A DNA stretch of 64,000 bases from Proteobacteria bacterium UBA6503 (GCA_002436405.1 DJLZ01000005.1:603464-667463), one strand, 5' to 3'; shown: positions 35,143 to 44,791, counted from the first letter of the stretch. Program-made: numbers and translations. Notes: generated from the sequence alone by a model not told the origin.

Positions 35143-35925
35143 ATGGAACACAAAGACCCTTCAACACTTGGTAAACTTAAAACCTTGTGCAAAATCCTTT
35201 TCCAAGGCGACGCTGAAACACGCCAAGTTTTTATCGATTACCACCTTATTCGCCGTAAGTATGTGCTGTCTCGTACGTCTGAGCATTTTGGCAAAGATAA
35301 GTTTGAGCCTGCCCCGCTGCTAGGCCGTAGCCTGCTTGACGTTGGCTGTGGTAACAACCGCATTGCGCAAGAGCTTGCACTGCGTGGTGCTGACTGTATT
35401 TGTATTGACCCCGATGCTGATGTTCTTACCCGTGCCGAACAAGACGCCCAAAAATACGGTGCGCCTATTACATTCCTTCAAACCACCGTTCAAACCATGG
35501 TTAAAGACGGTCAGCAGTTTGATATTATTCTGTGCCTTGATTTGCTTGGCCACTGTAAGGACAGTCAAAAAGCTGTTTGGGCCATGAAGAAGATGTTGGC
35601 CCCTGGTGGCCTTATTGTATTTTCGGCGATTAACCGCACATGGTCATCGTTTTTCTATCATAAGCTTATGGCTGAATATCTTCTCCGCTGGATTCCCCGC
35701 GGTACACACAACAAGGAAAGCTTCCTTTCACCTAAAAAACTTACCGAGATGCTTGCAAAAGAAAACCTCGAGATTAGCCAAACCGTTGGCGTAACCTTTA
35801 ACCCTTATCAAAAAGACTGGTATAAAACGGGTGACCTTTCACGCCGCTACATGGGCGTTATTAAGCATAAAGAAGATGCGCGCGTCACCTCAGCAAAACC
35901 ACAAAAGGAAGAGCCTGAAGCCTAA
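35143..35925 (+). CDS. ubiG: UbiG, ubiquinone O-methyltransferase
   Basis: 260 residues. SAM motif LLDVGCGNNRIAQEL, post-motif LAPGGLIVFSAINRTW, and the UbiG-specific AEYLLRWIPRGTHNKESFL. It catalyses both O-methylations in ubiquinone synthesis, so the cell makes ubiquinone. Somewhat longer N-terminus than E. coli UbiG. A terminator follows. Confidence 0.88.
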   Translation: MEHKDPSTLGKLKTLCKILFQGDAETRQVFIDYHLIRRKYVLSRTSEHFGKDKFEPAPLLGRSLLDVGCGNNRIAQELALRGADCICIDPDADVLTRAEQDAQKYGAPITFLQTTVQTMVKDGQQFDIILCLDLLGHCKDSQKAVWAMKKMLAPGGLIVFSAINRTWSSFFYHKLMAEYLLRWIPRGTHNKESFLSPKKLTEMLAKENLEISQTVGVTFNPYQKDWYKTGDLSRRYMGVIKHKEDARVTSAKPQKEEPEA

Positions 35926-35953
35926 TCACTTTAGCCTACAAGCTTCACCGCAC

Positions 35954-35987
35954 AAAAAAGCCGGCCCTAAAAGAGGCCGGCTTTTCT
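35954..35987. terminator. Bidirectional terminator between ubiG and grxC
   Basis: Perfect stem AAAAGCCGGCC / GGCCGGCTTTT, 8-nt loop, A run on the left and T run on the right. Confidence 0.92.
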
Positions 35988-35999
35988 TATATTTGACGC

Positions 36000-36257
36000 T
36001 TAGTCTTTTAGTAAAGGCTCAAGCTTGCCTTGGTCATGCAGGGCATAAACATCATCACAGCCACCAAGGTGTTTACCGTTTACAAAAATTTGCGGCACGG
36101 TAGTGCGGCCATTGGCCATTGAGACCATCTCGCTTTTACGTTGAGGGTTGGCCATAAGGTCAATCTCTTCGTAGTTTTGGCCAAGTTTGTCAAACAGTGC
36201 CTTGGCACGTTGGCAAAACGGGCAATAATCTTTTGAGTAAATAAGAACCGTCGTCAT
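36000..36257 (-). CDS. grxC: Glutaredoxin 3 (GrxC type)
   Basis: 85 residues. Dithiol active site CPFC (12-15), the cis-Pro region TTVPQIFVNGKHLGG and the GG-D-D glutathione-binding corner. Reduces disulfides with glutathione. AAGGAAAG precedes the ATG. It follows comF on the same strand, a common alphaproteobacterial pairing. Confidence 0.95.
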   Translation of the reverse strand: MTTVLIYSKDYCPFCQRAKALFDKLGQNYEEIDLMANPQRKSEMVSMANGRTTVPQIFVNGKHLGGCDDVYALHDQGKLEPLLKD

Positions 36258-36335
36258 GGGTACTTTCCTTTTTAATCTCGATATACTTTATCTAACGACT
36301 GAGTCCGTGTGAGGTTCCCACATTTTGCAGGAGGA

Positions 36336-37058
36336 CTACCCTCCTACTTTAGGCTCTACAAATGCGAACGTCAAGACTTGTACATACAAAACACCAGCCT
36401 CTTTTAACGCTTGGGCGCAGAAATCAGCGGTGCTACCCGTAGTACATACATCATCTACTAATACAACACGCTTGCCTTTAAGGGTTTCATCCGCAACAAA
36501 GGCACCTTTTAACTGAGCACGGCGCACATCAGCCTTTTGCCCTACTTGGCTTTGCGTATGGCGCACACGGGTTAAACCAAAAGGCACAACCTCAATACCT
36601 GAGAGTTTGCCTAAGTGCTTAGCAAGGTCACCCGCTTGGTTATAAGCCCTGCGGTATAGGCGTTTTTTATGGAGTGGCACAGGAACAATAACGTCAGCAC
36701 CGTCTTCAATATAGGGTAGCATTTGCTGTGCCATAAGGCGTGCCGCTGGGCGCTGGCCACCGTATTTAAGATTCTTCACCATATCCATTGCCATCCCCTC
36801 ATACAAAAACGGGGCGGTAAAGCTGTCATAATGGTCTTCTTCGGCCATAAAGTTCATGGTTTCACGCAGGGTATCTGCGCTATGAAGCTGCCCCCAGCAC
36901 ACCGCACAAAGGGTTGGGCTAAAATCAGGGGTTTGAACCACCGTACGGCAGCCAAGGCAAGTTTGTGGCAAGCATAGGTCAAGCGCCCCTTTAGAAATGC
37001 GCTTTGCAAAAGCATAAGCCTTTGCCTTACTGAATACTTTATTTGCCTGCTTAATCAT
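36336..37058 (-). CDS. comF: ComF-family phosphoribosyltransferase-like protein
   Basis: The ATG at 37058 is chosen; the open frame extends to 37148 but would run into the divergent methyltransferase gene. 240 residues. Cys-rich N-terminal zinc region (CLPQTCLGC…CAVCWG), then the PRTase motif VVLVDDVCTTGSTADFC. ComF homologs act in DNA uptake or recombination in several bacteria. A hairpin (AGGAGG/CCTCCT) overlaps the stop codon. Start codons of this gene and of 37074 are 15 bp apart. Confidence 0.9.
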   Translation of the reverse strand: MIKQANKVFSKAKAYAFAKRISKGALDLCLPQTCLGCRTVVQTPDFSPTLCAVCWGQLHSADTLRETMNFMAEEDHYDSFTAPFLYEGMAMDMVKNLKYGGQRPAARLMAQQMLPYIEDGADVIVPVPLHKKRLYRRAYNQAGDLAKHLGKLSGIEVVPFGLTRVRHTQSQVGQKADVRRAQLKGAFVADETLKGKRVVLVDDVCTTGSTADFCAQALKEAGVLYVQVLTFAFVEPKVGG

Positions 37059-37073
37059 GGTAACTAGATTAGC

Positions 37074-37934
37074 ATGAATCAAATGATTTACCAGCCCCAG
37101 CACCTGCAAGCTCGCTTTAACAATGCCGCGAGCAATGACCGTTTGCACCCCATTTACCGTGAGGTTGCCGAGCGCCTGTGCGACCGCCTAGAAGACACTA
37201 AGCGCACCTACCCCCTTGCCCTTGAGTTAGGCACAGGTTCGGGCAGTATTGCGCATAGCTTCCCTGCTTCAAAGCGCCCAGAGTCTCTGCTCACGCTTGA
37301 CTTCAGCCATGATGCCCTGCAAAAGGCTGAAGGTTATGATCTTCGCCTGCAAGCCAACGCCGAAATGCCGCTACCGTTTGCCCCCCGCACGTTTGACCTT
37401 GTGCTTACAAACCTTATGCTGCCTTGGGCTAATAACCCCACACGTGTGCTTGCTCAAGCGGGCCAAGCCCTAAAAGATGACGGCCTGTTTTTGGCAACCA
37501 CCCTTGGTGATCAAACATTTTATGAATTTCAGCATGTATTTGGTGCTATGGGGGCGAAGTTCCCGCACATGAACCCAATGCCTGATGTGCAAACTGTTGG
37601 CAGCATTTTGCAGCAAGTAGGCTTTGCCCTGCCTGTGATTGACCGCGACATGATTACCCTTGAGTACAATAGCTTTAGCGATATTCTGGCTGATCTTAAA
37701 GCCGTAGGCCCTACAAACCTGCACCCTGAGCGTAAGCGCGGCCTGACCACCAAAGCTTTCTGGGCTGAGGTTGAGCAAAAGTACACTGAGATGTTTGCCA
37801 AGCCTAACGCCAAGCTACCCCTTACCCTTGAGGTGATTTACCTCCACGGTTGGCGCCCGCACCACAGCCAACAAAAGCCGCTGCCCCGTGGCAGTGCACA
37901 AGTTGATTTATCTGAAGTTTTGGGCAAGATGTAG
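37074..37934 (+). CDS. NDUFAF5-like SAM-dependent methyltransferase
   Basis: 286 residues. SAM fold with LALELGTGSGSIA and a later VLTNLMLPWANNP; the block YEFQHVFGAMGAKFPHMNPMPD and VIYLHGW fit the alphaproteobacterial relatives of NDUFAF5, the complex I assembly factor (an arginine hydroxylase in mitochondria), and BioC-like enzymes. The substrate here is not known. Divergent from comF with almost no spacer. Confidence 0.82.
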   Translation: MNQMIYQPQHLQARFNNAASNDRLHPIYREVAERLCDRLEDTKRTYPLALELGTGSGSIAHSFPASKRPESLLTLDFSHDALQKAEGYDLRLQANAEMPLPFAPRTFDLVLTNLMLPWANNPTRVLAQAGQALKDDGLFLATTLGDQTFYEFQHVFGAMGAKFPHMNPMPDVQTVGSILQQVGFALPVIDRDMITLEYNSFSDILADLKAVGPTNLHPERKRGLTTKAFWAEVEQKYTEMFAKPNAKLPLTLEVIYLHGWRPHHSQQKPLPRGSAQVDLSEVLGKM

Positions 37935-37940
37935 AAATTT

Positions 37941-37970
37941 AAAAGGGCGGTGATGACCGCCCTTTATTAT
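37941..37970. terminator. Bidirectional terminator between methyltransferase and nitroreductase
   Basis: Perfect 10-bp stem AAAGGGCGGT / ACCGCCCTTT with loop GATG, A-rich left and T/A-rich right. Confidence 0.9.
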
Positions 37971-37978
37971 ATATTTAG

Positions 37979-38515
37979 TTAATACCACGTTGTCTTTTCC
38001 TGCCAGTGCGGCTTTGCACGAAGTGGCTGCGGGCGGTCAGTATCAGGGTGCCCCACGTAGAAGAAGCCCATAATGCGGTCTTCTTTAGACTCATCTACCT
38101 TAAGCAGGTCTTTTACTGGTTTTTGCTCACAAAACTTACCGCTCTTCCAAAAGCCTGCAAGGCCAAGGCCATGGGCTGCAAGTGCCATGTTTTGTAGGGC
38201 AGCTGCTGTTGCGGCATGGTCTTCCCATACAGGTGGGTTTTTCTCGCCGCGGCCGGGTGTAGCTACCACTGCAATTACCGTTGGCGCACGGAAGGCCTTT
38301 TGGCCAGTTTCTTCACCGTTTTCAACAGCCAAAGCATCTGCTAGCTTTTGGCGTGCGTCTCCCGAAAATACATGAAACGCCCAAGGCTCGGTACGTTTGT
38401 GGTTTGGTGCCCAAGCGGCCATTTCAAGGAGGGCTTCGATTTGTTCTTTACTGACGGGTTGGTCGGTCACAATGCCGTTGCTGCGGCGGGTTTCGATAGC
38501 TGTAAAAATATCCAT
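37979..38515 (-). CDS. Nitroreductase-family flavoprotein
   Basis: Start set at ATG 38515 because the family begins MDIFTAIETRRS; 178 residues. FMN-binding residues in the RRS turn, AAWAPNHKRTEPW and the C-terminal GFFYVGHP. Probably reduces nitro or quinone compounds with NAD(P)H (YdjA type). Directly upstream of the ATG the mRNA would read CTCCTCCC, the opposite of a Shine-Dalgarno, so initiation is unusual or leaderless. Confidence 0.87.
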   Translation of the reverse strand: MDIFTAIETRRSNGIVTDQPVSKEQIEALLEMAAWAPNHKRTEPWAFHVFSGDARQKLADALAVENGEETGQKAFRAPTVIAVVATPGRGEKNPPVWEDHAATAAALQNMALAAHGLGLAGFWKSGKFCEQKPVKDLLKVDESKEDRIMGFFYVGHPDTDRPQPLRAKPHWQEKTTWY

Positions 38516-38621
38516 AGGGAGGAGTTGCTTTCTAGTTCTGAGTTTTATGTTCTTGATATTATGCAACGGTGTTAATCTGTATGTGTTAAAGTAACATATA
38601 ATTAAAAAGACGCTCAACCCT

Positions 38622-39383
38622 ATGAAGTTCCTAATTGCACTATTTGCCTTTGGCGCTGCTGTTATTGGTGTGTTGGTTGCTGTTCTCTATGAAGAAGGCA
38701 ACATGCAATACAGCGACCGCCTTGAAGTTATTCAAAACAACGACTGTGTTGTTGTCCTCCACGGTTTAAAGATGAGCCCACGCCATTTATCATTCATGGC
38801 TCGCTCGCTCGAAAAAGAAGGCTATGATGTTTACAACATCGGCTACGACTCTGACGCTGAGACCATTGAAAACATTGCCCGCAACCAAGTGCGCAGCCAA
38901 ATGCCACAAACCTGTGAAGGCCGCTTGCACTTTGTAGGCCATTCAATGGGGGGGATTATTATCCGTGAGCTTTTGAAGCAAGACACACCCGGCAACATCG
39001 GCCGCATTGTGATGCTCGGCACCCCAAACCAAGGCAGCGAGATGGTTGACTTCCTGATGGAAACCCCAGTCATCAGCACTGTATTTGACCTTATGTTTGG
39101 CCCGGCTGCTGAAGAACTACGCACTAAGAAAAATACCTACCTTGAAGAACTACCTGCGCCTGTGGTGCAAACAGGTATTATCGCTGGCGATAACTACATT
39201 GAGCCTATTGGCGGTATGTTTGTCCTCCCTGCCCCGAACGACGGTAAGGTAAGCGTGAAGAGTGCTAAGCTCCCAACCATGACTGACTTTGTGCTACTGC
39301 ATGATTCTCACTTCTGGCTGCCAATCAGCCACGAGGCCCGTATGCAAACACTGCACTTCCTAAAAAATGGCAAGTTTAAATAA
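38622..39383 (+). CDS. Alpha/beta hydrolase with N-terminal membrane anchor (lipase-like)
   Basis: 253 residues. N-terminal hydrophobic segment (3-25), then VVVLHGL, the elbow FVGHSMGGIII, a GTPNQGSEM loop, Asp in PNDGKVSV and a C-terminal His (HDSHFWL). This is the pattern of triacylglycerol lipase/esterase and PGAP1-like proteins. Likely anchored in the inner membrane. It is a single unit with a terminator. Confidence 0.82.
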   Translation: MKFLIALFAFGAAVIGVLVAVLYEEGNMQYSDRLEVIQNNDCVVVLHGLKMSPRHLSFMARSLEKEGYDVYNIGYDSDAETIENIARNQVRSQMPQTCEGRLHFVGHSMGGIIIRELLKQDTPGNIGRIVMLGTPNQGSEMVDFLMETPVISTVFDLMFGPAAEELRTKKNTYLEELPAPVVQTGIIAGDNYIEPIGGMFVLPAPNDGKVSVKSAKLPTMTDFVLLHDSHFWLPISHEARMQTLHFLKNGKFK

Positions 39384-39395
39384 GCCTAGAATAGC

Positions 39396-39427
39396 AAAAA
39401 GCCCCGCTTGGTAGCGGGGCTTTTTTA
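39396..39427. terminator. Bidirectional terminator between lipase and gltX
   Basis: Perfect 13-bp stem AAAAAGCCCCGCT / AGCGGGGCTTTTT with a 4-nt loop. Confidence 0.94.
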
Positions 39428-39437
39428 TTGGGGCAAG

Positions 39438-40838
39438 TTACTTACCAGCTGCTTTATGCAAGCGGTTGCGGGCACGGTCTTCACCGATAAGCGGCAACAG
39501 GTCAGCAAGCTCAGGGCCATGCTCAACGCCTGTAAGGGCTAGACGCAATGGCATAAACAAAGCTTTACCTTTGCGGCCTGTCTTCTCTTTCAGTTCACCA
39601 ACCCACTGGCTCCAAGTATCGCCGTTGTATGGGCCTTGAGGTAATGTTTGTTCTGCTTGCGCAATGTAGGCAGCATCTTCGTCGTTTAGGTTTGCTGGGG
39701 CAATGTCTGCAAAGCAAAGCTTAAACTGCTCTGATACTTCTTCAAGGCGTTGCAAGTTCGGGCGTACAGTCTGCCAGAAGCTTTCAAGTGTTGCCTCGTC
39801 CATATCGGCTGAAATCATATCAAGCACTTGGTCTTTAACCTCAGGCCATTCCATTTTATGGATAAGCTGTGCGTTAAGGCGGTCAACTTGGTCAAGGTCA
39901 AAGCGTACTGGTGCACGGCCGATTTTTGAAAAATCAAAGCGCTCGGCAAGTTCGTCAATCGTCCCAATTTGCGGGTCAGTACTTGTGCCAATCGCTGCAA
40001 GGTACGAAACGATAGCCTCAGGCATGTAGCCGTTTTCTTGTAGCTGAGTAATTGAAAGGCTATCCAAACGTTTTGAAAGTTTGCCGCCATCATGGTCAAG
40101 CATCATTGGTAGGTGTGCAAATTTAGGGCATTTACCATCGTTCAATGCTTCAAAAATACGTACCTGAATAGCTGTGTTCGTTACGTGGTCTTCACCGCGG
40201 ATAATATGTGTAACCTTTTGGTTAATATCGTCAACCGCAGCGGCAAAGGCAAATGTAGGAATACCGTTTGAACGCACAATAACAGGGTCACCACCAAGGT
40301 GCTGGGCTTCGTAGCGCACGGTGCCACGCACTAGGTCTTCGAACAAAATTTCGCCATCAATAAGCTTAAAGCGAATCACAGGCTCACGGCCTTCCGCTCG
40401 AAAAGCGTCACGCTCGGCATCGGTAAGGTCACGGTGGCGGTTATCGTAACCAGGAGGCAGACCACGAGATGTACGCATACGACGAATCATGTCGAGTTCT
40501 TCTTTCGATACAAAGCACTCGTACACAAGGCCCATATCAAACAGGGTATCTAGGGCTTTAGTGTAATCACCATTCGCAGCACGTTCGCGCGTGCGGTATG
40601 GGCCATATTCGCCACCATGGGTAATTGATTCGTCAGGTGTCATACCTAGCCAATCCAGAGCAGCCATCATGTTTTGTTCGGCGTCGTTTACCTGTCGCTC
40701 AATGTCCGTATCTTCGAAGCGAAGAATAAATTCCCCCTTCTCTTTACGTGCAAACAAAACGTTTGCCAAAGCTGTACGTACATTACCTACGTGTAGCTTA
40801 CCTGTTGGGCTTGGTGCAAAGCGAACTCGAACCGTCAT
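39438..40838 (-). CDS. gltX: Glutamyl-tRNA synthetase
   Basis: 466 residues. Class I signature as PSPTGKLHVGN (HIGH variant) and KLSKR, with an anticodon-binding C-terminus. Supplies glutamyl-tRNA for translation and for HemA. Whether it is discriminating or also charges tRNA-Gln cannot be told. Divergent from the EEP nuclease gene. Confidence 0.96.
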   Translation of the reverse strand: MTVRVRFAPSPTGKLHVGNVRTALANVLFARKEKGEFILRFEDTDIERQVNDAEQNMMAALDWLGMTPDESITHGGEYGPYRTRERAANGDYTKALDTLFDMGLVYECFVSKEELDMIRRMRTSRGLPPGYDNRHRDLTDAERDAFRAEGREPVIRFKLIDGEILFEDLVRGTVRYEAQHLGGDPVIVRSNGIPTFAFAAAVDDINQKVTHIIRGEDHVTNTAIQVRIFEALNDGKCPKFAHLPMMLDHDGGKLSKRLDSLSITQLQENGYMPEAIVSYLAAIGTSTDPQIGTIDELAERFDFSKIGRAPVRFDLDQVDRLNAQLIHKMEWPEVKDQVLDMISADMDEATLESFWQTVRPNLQRLEEVSEQFKLCFADIAPANLNDEDAAYIAQAEQTLPQGPYNGDTWSQWVGELKEKTGRKGKALFMPLRLALTGVEHGPELADLLPLIGEDRARNRLHKAAGK

Positions 40839-40948
40839 GATTTTTAGGCCTTTCTGTTTAAATAAGGGTCAAAAAGTAACACACACGGGCATTATAAGGC
40901 AATCGTTCTTAGCTTGCCAGTTGCGAAAAGTTTAATTATTATCCACCA

Positions 40949-41698
40949 ATGAAAATCGCAACATGGAATCTGGATCGTCGTAACGATAACGCCCTAGACG
41001 GCGTTAAGACGCTTATTGCCGAACATGAGGTTCTATGCCTTCAAGAAGTCCACGAAGACATCCTAAACGACGTTACAGCCCTCACCGAGCATCACTTTAT
41101 TGCTGATGAGTGCACATACCGTGGTGGGCAAACTTTTATTGTGATTTTATCAAAGCACCCCATTCATAATGCTGAGTGCATTGACCACAAGCACTGGCGT
41201 AGCCTGCGCAACTGGTGGCGTAACCAAAAAGAAGGTCGCTGCTTCCAACGTGTAGATATTGACCGTGATGGCCAGCAGTGGCGCGTGATTAATGCCCACC
41301 TACCTCTTAACGTTTCACCGTTTTGCCGCATGTGCGAGTGGGCACGTATCTGGAACCAGATTGATGAAGACCATAACCGCAACGTTATCTGCGGTGACTT
41401 TAACACCTTTGCAGGCCCGATTTGGGCATTGTTCTTTGGGGTGTTTATGGGCTTTAGACTCAAAGACTTGTTCTTGAACGAGCGTAACTTGATGCAAAAA
41501 TACATTGAACGCTCAGACTTTACAAACCCCTTCCGTAAGAAGAAGTTCACCCACACGCGCACACACATGCATGTGCCCTACCAGCTAGACTTTTTGCTAC
41601 ATCATGAAAAGCATCAAACAAAAGATGCGAAGCGCTGGCCAAAGCGCATGGGATCAGACCATTGGCCTTTATCAGCTCAGATTGAGCTTCAGGATTAA
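40949..41698 (+). CDS. Endonuclease/exonuclease/phosphatase (EEP) family protein
   Basis: 249 residues. ATWNLDRRNDN at the start, CLQEVHED (metal-binding Glu), NAHLPLN, ICGDFNTF and the C-terminal GSDHWPL supply a complete EEP active site. Such enzymes cut DNA, RNA or phosphoesters; the substrate is not predictable. No signal peptide. Convergent with mutT with only 10 bp between the ends and no clear terminator. Confidence 0.82.
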   Translation: MKIATWNLDRRNDNALDGVKTLIAEHEVLCLQEVHEDILNDVTALTEHHFIADECTYRGGQTFIVILSKHPIHNAECIDHKHWRSLRNWWRNQKEGRCFQRVDIDRDGQQWRVINAHLPLNVSPFCRMCEWARIWNQIDEDHNRNVICGDFNTFAGPIWALFFGVFMGFRLKDLFLNERNLMQKYIERSDFTNPFRKKKFTHTRTHMHVPYQLDFLLHHEKHQTKDAKRWPKRMGSDHWPLSAQIELQD

Positions 41699-41708
41699 TC
41701 GTTAACGA

Positions 41709-42113
41709 TTAAAGCTTACCAACAAATTTAAGGAGTGGAATATTTGCGCCGGGCACTTTGTCGGCGTAGGTGTTGAGCTCGTCACGCTTTACCCATACAA
41801 CGTCTTGGTTTTCCTGTGGGTCAACCTTACCTTCCCACTTGGTCACGTGGTAAAGGGGCATAACCAAATGAAACTCAGGGTAAGTGAACGAAGCAAAGGT
41901 TAGTGGCTTCAGGCATGACTTATCAACCTTAATGGCAAGCTCTTCTTCAAGCTCACGTACTAGGGCGTCTTCAGGGGTTTCGTTAGGCTCAAGTTTGCCG
42001 CCAGGGAATTCAAACAAGCCAGGGTAAATTTTATCTGCGGGGCGCTGGCCTAGCAAAATGTTCCCCTCACCGTCATCAATCGCAGCGGCAACACAATGAA
42101 GAATCTTAGGCAT
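41709..42113 (-). CDS. mutT: MutT-like Nudix hydrolase (8-oxo-dGTP diphosphatase)
   Basis: ATG 42113 chosen because MPKILHCVAAAI is the usual start; 134 residues. Nudix box GGKLEPNETPEDALVRELEEEL is complete (given here only by its key residues G, E, REL, EE). It lies 14 nt after secA, as in many alpha- and gammaproteobacteria. Cleans oxidised dGTP from the nucleotide pool. Confidence 0.92.
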   Translation of the reverse strand: MPKILHCVAAAIDDGEGNILLGQRPADKIYPGLFEFPGGKLEPNETPEDALVRELEEELAIKVDKSCLKPLTFASFTYPEFHLVMPLYHVTKWEGKVDPQENQDVVWVKRDELNTYADKVPGANIPLLKFVGKL

Positions 42114-42127
42114 GGTCAATCTAACCC

Positions 42128-44791
42128 TTAAGCTTGTGCGGCCTGCGAGTCTTGCGACTGAAAGCGACCGTGGCAATGCTTGTACTTTTTACCGCTACCA
42201 CATGGGCACGCTTGGTTACGGCCAATGTTTTGGCCAGCGTATGGGTTAGTCTCTTCGCCAACGTACTCTGTACCTTCGGTGGTTTCACCTTCAGGGGTTT
42301 CAAAGCCGTCTTCGCCCGGTAGCGCTTGTGGCATGCTGTTTTCACGCACTTCAACAAGGCTTAGCAGCATGATTGTTTCTTCACGAATATGGTCAAGCAT
42401 CACTTCAAACATGCTGAATGATTCAGTCTTGTATTCGTTCAGAGGGTCTTTTTGTGCAAAACCACGAAGACCAATACCTTCACGCAAGAAGTCTAGGCGC
42501 TGTAGGTGGTCTTTCCACTGTTGGTCAATCACCTGTAGAAGAAGGCTCTTCTCTAGGCGGCGCAGAAGCTCTGAACCAAAGCGTTTTTCTTTTTCAGCGT
42601 AAGCGTCTGTTGTGTAGTCACGTAGCTTTTCAAAAATCTCAGCTTCGGTGATGTTATCTTCCTTTACCCAATCAGCAACTGGTGGGTTTACTTGGAAGAT
42701 ACGCAGTAGCTCTTCTGATAGGCCTTTAATTTCCCACTGTTCAGCGTATGAGCCTGCAGGCATAAAGCGTGCAATCAGTGCATCAAGCACATCTTCACGG
42801 AAGTCAGAGATAATGTCTGATACTTCTTCTGAGCCCATCACTTCGCGGCGTTGGTCGTAAATTACTTTACGTTGCTCGTTGTGCACATCGTCAAACTTCA
42901 ACAAGTTCTTACGAATGTCAAAGTTACGGGCTTCAATTTTACGTTGGGCACTTTCAAGAGCACGGCTTACCAAACGGTTTGAGATTGCCTCGCCTTCTGG
43001 CATGTTTAGGCGCTCCATGATGGTATCCATGTTCGATGAGAAAATGCGCATCAAATCGTCTTGTAGGCATAGGTAGAACTGGCTTGAGCCAGGGTCACCC
43101 TGACGGCCTGAACGACCACGCAGCTGGTTATCAATACGGCGTGACTCGTGACGCTCGGTACCAATCACACGTAGACCACCAGCTTTAAGCACAGCTTGTT
43201 TTTCAGCTTCGTGCTCTTTAGCTAGTTTGTCTTGTTCTTTTTTGTCTTCAACGCCTTCAAGCATCAACTCTAGGCTACCGCCTAGTTTAATGTCGGTACC
43301 ACGGCCAGCCATGTTAGTGGCAATGGTTACAGCACCTAGACGACCCGCTTGGGCTACAATTTCAGCCTCTTGCTCGTGGTAGCGGGCGTTTAGCACACTG
43401 TGCTTCACTTTACGCTTTTTAAGCTCGGCTGAAAGTTGCTCTGACTTTTCAATACTTGTTGTACCAACTAGTACAGGTTGCTGGCGTTCAGCACAGTCAG
43501 CAATATCGTCAATAATGGCGTTGGTTTTTTCAGGCAGTGTGCGGTAAATCAAATCAACGGCATCTTCACGGGCAATCGGAAGGTTCGTTGGGATAATCAC
43601 AACACTTAGGCCGTAAATTGATTCAAACTCTTCAGCTTCGGTATCAGCTGTACCAGTCATACCGGCTAGTTTGTCGTACATACGGAAGTAGTTCTGGAAG
43701 GTAATTGCCGCAAGGGTTTGGTTCTCGTTATGAACCTTCACGCCTTCTTTAGCTTCAAGGGCTTGGTGCAAGCCTTCTGAAAAACGACGACCCGCCATCA
43801 TACGGCCAGTAAATTCATCAATAATCACGACTTGGTCATCTTTGATGATGTAGTCTTTATCGCGTGTAAATAGGGTATGAGCCTTCAAGGCTTGGTTTAG
43901 GTGGTGAACAAGCGCAACGTTTGTTACGTCGTATAGGCTTTCACCTTCAAGGATGCCATTATCTTTAAGAAGTTTTTCAGCGTAGTCAGTCCCCTCTTCT
44001 GTCAGGGTTACGTTGCGGGCCTTCTCGTCCTTAATCCAGTGAAGTTCTTCCTTCAGGCTTGGGATAATCTTATCAACCGCCATGTAGGTTTCGGTACGGT
44101 CTTCCGTTGGGCCAGAGATAATAAGCGGCGTACGGGCTTCATCAATCAGGATAGAGTCAACCTCATCCACAATCGCAAATGATTTATCACGCTGCACCAT
44201 TTCCTTCAGCGAGAACTTCATGTTGTCGCGCAGGTAATCAAAGCCAAGCTCGTTGTTGGTGGCGTAGGTCACGTCTGAATGGTAAGCCGCACGGCGTTCT
44301 TCGTCTGATAGGCCTGGAATAACAAAACCACAGGTCATGTCCAAGGTTTCAAACATTGGGCGCATCCACTCAGCATCACGGCGAGCAAGGTAATCGTTCA
44401 CTGTTACAACGTGTACGCCTTTGCCATCAAGGGCGTTTAGGTAGGCTGCTAGTGGTGCAACAAGTGTTTTACCTTCACCTGTTTTCATTTCTGAGATCAT
44501 GCCTTTATGCATCACCATCGCACCAATCAACTGTACGTCGTATGGGCGTAGGCCCAGGGCACGGCGGGCCGCTTCACGGGCAACAGCAAAAGCCTCGACC
44601 AGCATATCGTCAAGGGTTTCGCCTTTTTCTAGGCGTGATTTAAATTCTGAAGTCTTTTGACGAAGCTCATCTTTGGTAAGCTTTTCGATGGTAGGCTCAA
44701 GGGCGTTAATCTGGTCTACAAGTGGTTGGAGAGAGCGTAGCATGCGTTCGTTGCGGCTACCGAAGATTTTCTTGAGTGGGTTCATTACCAT
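42128..44791 (-). CDS. secA: Preprotein translocase ATPase SecA
   Basis: 887 residues. Walker A region MKTGEGKTL, DEAD-like VDEVDSILIDEARTP, preprotein cross-linking and helical wing domains, and a C-terminal zinc motif ACPCGSGKKYKHCHG for SecB/phospholipid binding. Two Met codons 6 nt apart make the first residue uncertain. Drives Sec-dependent export with the SecY of this window. Confidence 0.98.
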   Translation of the reverse strand: MVMNPLKKIFGSRNERMLRSLQPLVDQINALEPTIEKLTKDELRQKTSEFKSRLEKGETLDDMLVEAFAVAREAARRALGLRPYDVQLIGAMVMHKGMISEMKTGEGKTLVAPLAAYLNALDGKGVHVVTVNDYLARRDAEWMRPMFETLDMTCGFVIPGLSDEERRAAYHSDVTYATNNELGFDYLRDNMKFSLKEMVQRDKSFAIVDEVDSILIDEARTPLIISGPTEDRTETYMAVDKIIPSLKEELHWIKDEKARNVTLTEEGTDYAEKLLKDNGILEGESLYDVTNVALVHHLNQALKAHTLFTRDKDYIIKDDQVVIIDEFTGRMMAGRRFSEGLHQALEAKEGVKVHNENQTLAAITFQNYFRMYDKLAGMTGTADTEAEEFESIYGLSVVIIPTNLPIAREDAVDLIYRTLPEKTNAIIDDIADCAERQQPVLVGTTSIEKSEQLSAELKKRKVKHSVLNARYHEQEAEIVAQAGRLGAVTIATNMAGRGTDIKLGGSLELMLEGVEDKKEQDKLAKEHEAEKQAVLKAGGLRVIGTERHESRRIDNQLRGRSGRQGDPGSSQFYLCLQDDLMRIFSSNMDTIMERLNMPEGEAISNRLVSRALESAQRKIEARNFDIRKNLLKFDDVHNEQRKVIYDQRREVMGSEEVSDIISDFREDVLDALIARFMPAGSYAEQWEIKGLSEELLRIFQVNPPVADWVKEDNITEAEIFEKLRDYTTDAYAEKEKRFGSELLRRLEKSLLLQVIDQQWKDHLQRLDFLREGIGLRGFAQKDPLNEYKTESFSMFEVMLDHIREETIMLLSLVEVRENSMPQALPGEDGFETPEGETTEGTEYVGEETNPYAGQNIGRNQACPCGSGKKYKHCHGRFQSQDSQAAQA

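Noticed and set aside
38517..38575. A short plus-strand peptide after GGGAGGAG at 38517-38524
   Set aside because: It would be a 16-codon frame from TTG inside the nitroreductase upstream region, with no support beyond the purine tract.
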